Part shown: one piece after another, positions 49,801 through 55,800 of the stretch
Numbering within the stretch: the stretch's first letter is position 1
How the letters are laid out: every line of letters begins with the position of its first letter
NCBI GenBank assembly: GCA_963931865.1
Contig: OZ007517.1
Span: 7,304,676 to 7,368,675, forward strand
Direction: 5' to 3'
Length of the DNA: 64,000 bases
Source of the DNA: Axinella damicornis
Taxonomy: Eukaryota; Porifera; Demospongiae; Axinellida; Axinellidae
Made by a program: the position numbers and the translations under genes
The notes under the pieces: model-generated
Seen by the model: only the letters and a program-made list of their open reading frames with translations
Database searches by the model: none
Told to the model about the DNA's origin: nothing

Positions 49801-52800
49801 CATCGCAGCCTGACACAAGATCTCACGTAAACCACAGAGCGCTCTGTGGCCACGCGGCCGTGCGGTAAGTATCACGTCATTCTCACCCTGCAAATCCGCC
49901 AAATTTTAATCCGCCAAATACAATTCACAGCTTTTTAGAGCCGATCTGCCAAATTTAATTCCCACCAATTTTTCCGGCCATACGGTATAGGATAGGCTTT
50001 GTCAGCGAGCACATGCACACACAGGACGAGTCCCTCTAGTTTTTACAGCTTGGCTACTAGAGATGGGTGACTGTCGTACAGTGATGGAGTGCCTGTGGCA
50101 ATGCTACGCACCAGACAGAAATGAACTCGAATGGCAGTACAAGATACAAACCAGAGTTGAGAAGCCAGTTGGCTGGCTTCATTGGAGCCCTGTGTGTGCT
50201 CGCTGACAAGGTTTATTGTATGGTTCAACCGGGAATGTGTCACTCCTTCACGTGTCCAAGTACGCCACTGCACTTGACGAGTTTCATCAGGCCTTCCCCA
50301 CATTAGTGCTGCAAGCAACAAGTGCTGGTGTGATAAGGCTGGGTACGAGGTTACCGTGCTAGTGTGTGATTATATGTGTCATCTGAAGATATGAGGGGTT
50401 ACTCTACTGAAAATACTTGCCTCTATTCCTTAATAGGGGTGTTGCTCTAACCCTACTGGACCATAAGAATTGGAAGGAGCTACTGAAGTCTTCACTGAAG
50501 ATTGATGGCAGGGAGACTACGACCAATTTGAGGGAGCTAATTGCCATCATGCCAGGTAGGCTATGGTTGAATACGCATTTCACTGTTGATTTGCACTGTT
50601 CCCAGCCACCGGCCTCATTGACTGGTGATTGCCTACCTCATGCTTAAATTCTGGCTAGTATTCAGGAGGCTTTGGCTCAATCCCAACAAGAACTAGGATC
50701 CGATGTATTTCTCTATTCCTGTGTACATCTTGAAAAATGACACTGTCATTTGGACTGATTTTCTGAACTTGCCTTTACTGGGCAGGTTCATCGTAAATTG
50801 GAGGGCTTCTTTGGGGAGTTGGAAAGCATTATTGGGTGCTTTCTTTCTAAAATGCAGAAGAGTTAGTAGGAGTGGAAAGCCCTTTGCAAAGGAGCAGAAG
50901 GTTTTGTAAGCTACTGATCTAACAAACATCTTCTGCCAACTTTTACCTAATAATTCGATCACTGTATTAATTCTAATTCGTATGTCCCCTTTTCCAAGAA
51001 ATGCTTGTGATTCCAAGAAGTTCGAACATCCACTTCTGAATTTATTATTCCAACAGTTATTTGCAAGTACAGCCCACAGGAGTTAGTCTTGCGGGCCTGG
51101 CTTTACAATTGTCTGGTAACAAGACGATGCCAGAAATGCACAACGGATACCATGCAGTTACAGTAAAGAGCAGTCCAGATTCAACAAAAGGTAGGCATTC
51201 CGCTCACTGCATGTAAGGCCTGGGTCGAGTTGACCACAGCAAGAATTTCGTGTGCCGTGCGTATCTATGGAAACGATTGCACACAGCAGGGGCGGATCCA
51301 GGATTATTTAAAGGGGGGGGGGGGGGGGGGGGGGGCACAAGTGATCAGTATGCGAGAAACAATGCGCGTGTGTCGCGCGCAAAGCGCGCAGTAGGAAGGG
51401 GGTCTGGGGGCATGCCCCCCCAGGAAAATTTTGCATTTTAGACGCTCTGAGATCGATTCTGGCGGCGTTTTGAGACACTTTTTCCATTGTAAGGTAGCTA
51501 CTTATGCAACATGGATAATATGGACTTGTCTACATGACATTGTAGGATAACTGATACAGTATTAGCTAACTAGCTTAGCTGTTAGCTCTATATACATGAA
51601 TAGCTAGAAAACTGTCACGTGACCGATTAGTCCGTCTATAGCAACATTCGACGTGGGTGGCGAATAGCGAACTCTTGCACAACTTCCTCTGGACTAAGTT
51701 CGACGTCGCGATGGTACTGTACATATGTACATACTTCTAGCGTAGGAATTGCCACCTGTTTGAGCTCTTCACATGGACTTGACTTCCAGTGTTATGTACA
51801 TAAGCAGCTAACCTTAGGCTACATGTAACTGTACGCAGTGTTAAATGGCTGGTGATTGAGGACTAGGTTTGTGTCTGTAAATTTATCTGACTGCAGACCC
51901 CTCTCACCTGTAAAGGTTGCTTGCTTATGAATGATGTGCCTACTTTATTGCATATAATTATCATTTGCTTGCAGGGTTTTATTAGCAGTCAGTACTACAT
52001 TCCAGCATCTAATTCTTCCACACAGATGTTGCGGAAAAGGCCTTCAATAAGTGTGTTGAAACCAATGAAACCACCGATCAAAAAGATGAAAGTGAAACCA
52101 CCGATCAAAAAGATGAAAGTGAAACCACTGATAAAAAAAAGAAAGCAAAAAAAGTGTATCCTACTAGTCACGACTTTTGGGTTGAATTCAACTATGAAGT
52201 TCTTGAAGACTTCCAAGACGAACCCACGGAGGATGCAACCAGACGGAGAACAAGGTACAGCAACCCTATACACATTATCTTGAGTTCACAAGTTACGGTG
52301 ATCCTCTGTTCTCCCACAGTGATGAAAAGAAATTCACAAAATACAATCACCCTCTTCACCTCATAGTGAGTATTGCAGTTAAAGTTACCTTGCCTGCAGG
52401 CCAGCATATTGATTGAAGATAGGTTAGTTAGGTAGGTGAGTAGGTATAGTTGAACAAAAGGTGTGTGTATGTCAGCGAGTTCGAAGCATTATGGCTGCAC
52501 CGATGCAAAATTAGCCATTCAGAGCATGAATTGGCATCAGAATTTGGGACCAGAAGACAGCGCTTCCTGATGTGGCAACTACGTATAGGCCTGTGCATGT
52601 GATTACTGATACATATTGTTATAAATACACTGCAGGTATGAATTAATGAATGACTTGTGCTATAATTATATTGTTCTTGATACACAGGGAAAGCATGGCT
52701 GCTCAAACCTTTTGAAGCACCCATTGGTGATCAGCCTCCTTGAACACAAGTGGACCAGATTTGGCCGCTACATCTTCTTTGGGAATCTATTGATCTACCT

Positions 52801-55800
52801 CTTCTTCCTGACATTTCTGACAGCATTTGGTCTTGTAGTCCTCAGCCCTTTGGAGGGAACATGTTAGCATGTCTTATAGCTGTTGTATGGTGCTAATGTG
52901 ATGAGAGTATTCACATATGTACCTTTACAGGTGTTGATGTTTTGAACGGATCATTCAATGGGACAGCTCCAGAGGATTGTGAAGGTGGGATATTACCTAC
53001 AGTAGTACGTAGCAGCTTGGTGTGATTAATTTCATTGTAATTGCTCATACCATCTACGTAGGTCTATCAGTTCATGAGTACCGATTCCTCTACGTTGGTG
53101 CTGCGGTTACCATTCTGACAGCATTCCTTCGAATGGCGGTAGAGATATTCCAACTCTGCAGGCACCCACTGGAGTACCTTCTGGACTGGGTCAACTGGCT
53201 GGAGCTTCCACTTTATCTATTCTCCATAATATTTACGTTTGTATTTGCCACCCCCTGTCTGTGTGTTTACAACTGGCAGTGGCAAATTGGAGTGGTAGCT
53301 GTATTTCTGGGATGGATAGGACTAATAGCGTTTCTCCAAAAATGGTCTGTGACGGGAGTCTATGTTCTGATGTTCGTGAACATTCTGGTCTCTTTTCTGA
53401 AGATAGCCTTTCTGGCTCTGTTGCTGGTGATTGCTTTTGCTCTGGCATTTTACATGCTGTTATTTGAGCCAGATGAGATGGTAAGTGAAATTAATGATCC
53501 ATACTTGAATGAGCTTTCATAATCAGTTTACCACTGTGATCATATAGGGAGCATGGTTTCTTCAAAGTTCAGTTTCATAGCACACCACATGTAAGGTTTA
53601 TAATAGTGATTCAGCTTGCACCTAGGAAGCTTTGCTTGGCACAACATTACACAGAGAATGCCGTAACTGATACTGCTAACTACATCTATCCTCCAGCGTA
53701 CTGCCTTCTCCCACCCTGGACGGGCCATTTTGAAGTTGATGGCCATGACCATTGGAGAACTGGATTATGATGACCTATTCCACCAGCAGGAGGGAGAGGA
53801 TGAGATAGCCTTCCCACCAGTATCATTCCTTCTCTGGATCACCTTCCTAGTCTTGATGCCTGTTCTACTGAGCAACTTGCTGGTGAGTTGCTAAAATGCT
53901 TCTGGACTCTGTTTTGACGCGATTGCAGCATGGCTGTGTGCTAAGGAATCAGAAACTAAATCATCACATAACTAGCTACAGATAACGTTTTGCAAATATG
54001 ATATAGTATTCATGCAGTAGCAGCATTTAATATTTTAACGGTATTTTTCACTTCTGTTTAAGTGTGATATCGCTGGTGTGACGGATTTTTTGTTAGCTTA
54101 GTGTGTAATGCATTTTTCCTATTTCTTTAATTTGTAAGCCTTTTTGTTTAGTTATGAACTTAAAGTGTTTTAGAACCAAAGAACAGCCCATTGTTTTAGG
54201 ACATGCTATGCTTTGCCTTTCGACTCATCTACATGTGATTGATTTAGTATTCAGTCATGTCTGAACGTTCTTGTACATGCTTGCACTTGACTATCATCAT
54301 TTTGTATTAATGGATACTGTAGGTTGGTTTGGCTGTTGGTGATGTCGATCGTCTTCAGAAAACTGCTAGTGAGAACAGAATTCTATTACAGGTAGGCAGT
54401 GTGATGTTAAATACCTACTGACCATGAGGAAGGATTTCTAAACTCTTGCCAATAGCATTCATTCATTGTACATTAAAATTAATACTTTTCAGATTGACCT
54501 TGTCTTGAGTTTTGAGGAGCTGCTTGAGTCTCTGGGTATTCGTCATCGATTTGCAATTAAGTCGAAGAAATGTTATCCAAATGTGCCATCAACCTTACTT
54601 CCTCAATGTTGCAAGCGTGGTTCAACTGATGACAACTTGGTTAAAGAAGCTGAGCAGGAGAGAGGCCTAGGAAGACCAGCCAAGGTTCGAAAATGGATTG
54701 CCAAGTGGTATTCAAAGTTGTGGATCACAGATGAGTACAGCACCTCTGGAGTGAATATTTCTGAAGCCATCAAACCACCTCCGGTAAGTACTTCAGTAGT
54801 CATGTTACAGACAAAGTAGCAGCAAGGAAATACTGAAACTAAATTCAATTTGACCAGTCATGGAACTGGGTGCCCAAAAGTGGATGCCCTTTGACCATGC
54901 AAACCTTTCATAATTAAATTTGTTTGTATAAAGAATTTATATCTGGGGAGTGATTCACACAGCACAACTGTGATAAATCACTGATTTTGGGCACTGCACT
55001 TAAGTAGCTAATGCATAAATGATTTCAGATAATTAGATCCGTGCTCCTGTGCACACAGCTCGTGTTATATTGTACACTGCAATATGAATCCCCCCTATCA
55101 GAAGTATAACTATACTCTCGCTCTTGTTTCTGAAATAGAATATGGCTAAAACATGTCTCAAGCCCTTCTACTTATGGCTAGTAATAACTAGCAATGTGGA
55201 GACTTTCTGAAAACTATTGACAAGGCTTGATTCTTACGTATCCCCTGTAAACTCAATTCAAATCTCATTCAGGATTGCATAGAAGATCAGCTGCAGAAAC
55301 AAAGTCAGCATCAAAGCGAGCAGTTGGAAACCAAATTGAAGGAGCAGAGTGAACGATTGGACACTAAGCTTAAGGAACTGAAGAAGCAGAGTGAGCGATT
55401 GGATACCAAGCTAATGGAGCAGAGTGAGCGATTGGATACTAAGCTGATGGAGCAGAGTGAGCGATTGGATACTAAGCTAAAGGAACAAGATGCACACTTG
55501 GAAACCAAACTGAAGGAGCAGAGTGCGCAGTTTGAAAACCAACTGAAGGAACACAGTGAAAAACAGAGTGATCAGCTTCAAGGAGCAATCAGACAGCTTT
55601 CAGAGTGTCAGAAGGTACACAACAGTCACATTGTACTATATAGGCTGCAGGGCTGTAGCTAGGTACGTATATGGTGACATTACTGGATGGTCAAAATCAG
55701 AAGTGAACTACATTGTGAACATTTTCAACTGGGAGAGTCTGGTATGTTTCCTTGTGAGCTCAACAAATTGCCAAAATTAGAATGAAAAGGTGAAGTTTTG

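Larger units (their letters stand above)
50556..52025 (+). other. Intron with MITE end
   Basis: 1.5 kb between TRPA linker exons. Open frames here do not fit the flanking phase 1 plus family homology. Holds the 51288-51480 repeat. Confidence 0.6.

Noticed and set aside
49145..49902. Two minus-strand frames of 126-134 codons
   Set aside because: Largely within the TACCGTATGGCC MITE; no domain.
50236..50345. Frame GNVSLLHVSKYATALDEF
   Set aside because: No acceptor in phase with exon 48112, stops soon after, and is not family-like.
51071..51192. Open stretch GVSLAGLALQLSGNKT between an ACAG acceptor and a GTAGGC donor, phase-compatible
   Set aside because: It would fit between exons 50437 and 52026, but it adds sequence with no TRPA match; left as a possible alternative exon only.
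51921..52283. 120-codon plus-strand frame with PPIKKMKVK repeats
   Set aside because: Shadow of the TRPA pre-S1 exon in another register; the frame encoding VEFNYEVLEDF fits homology and phase.
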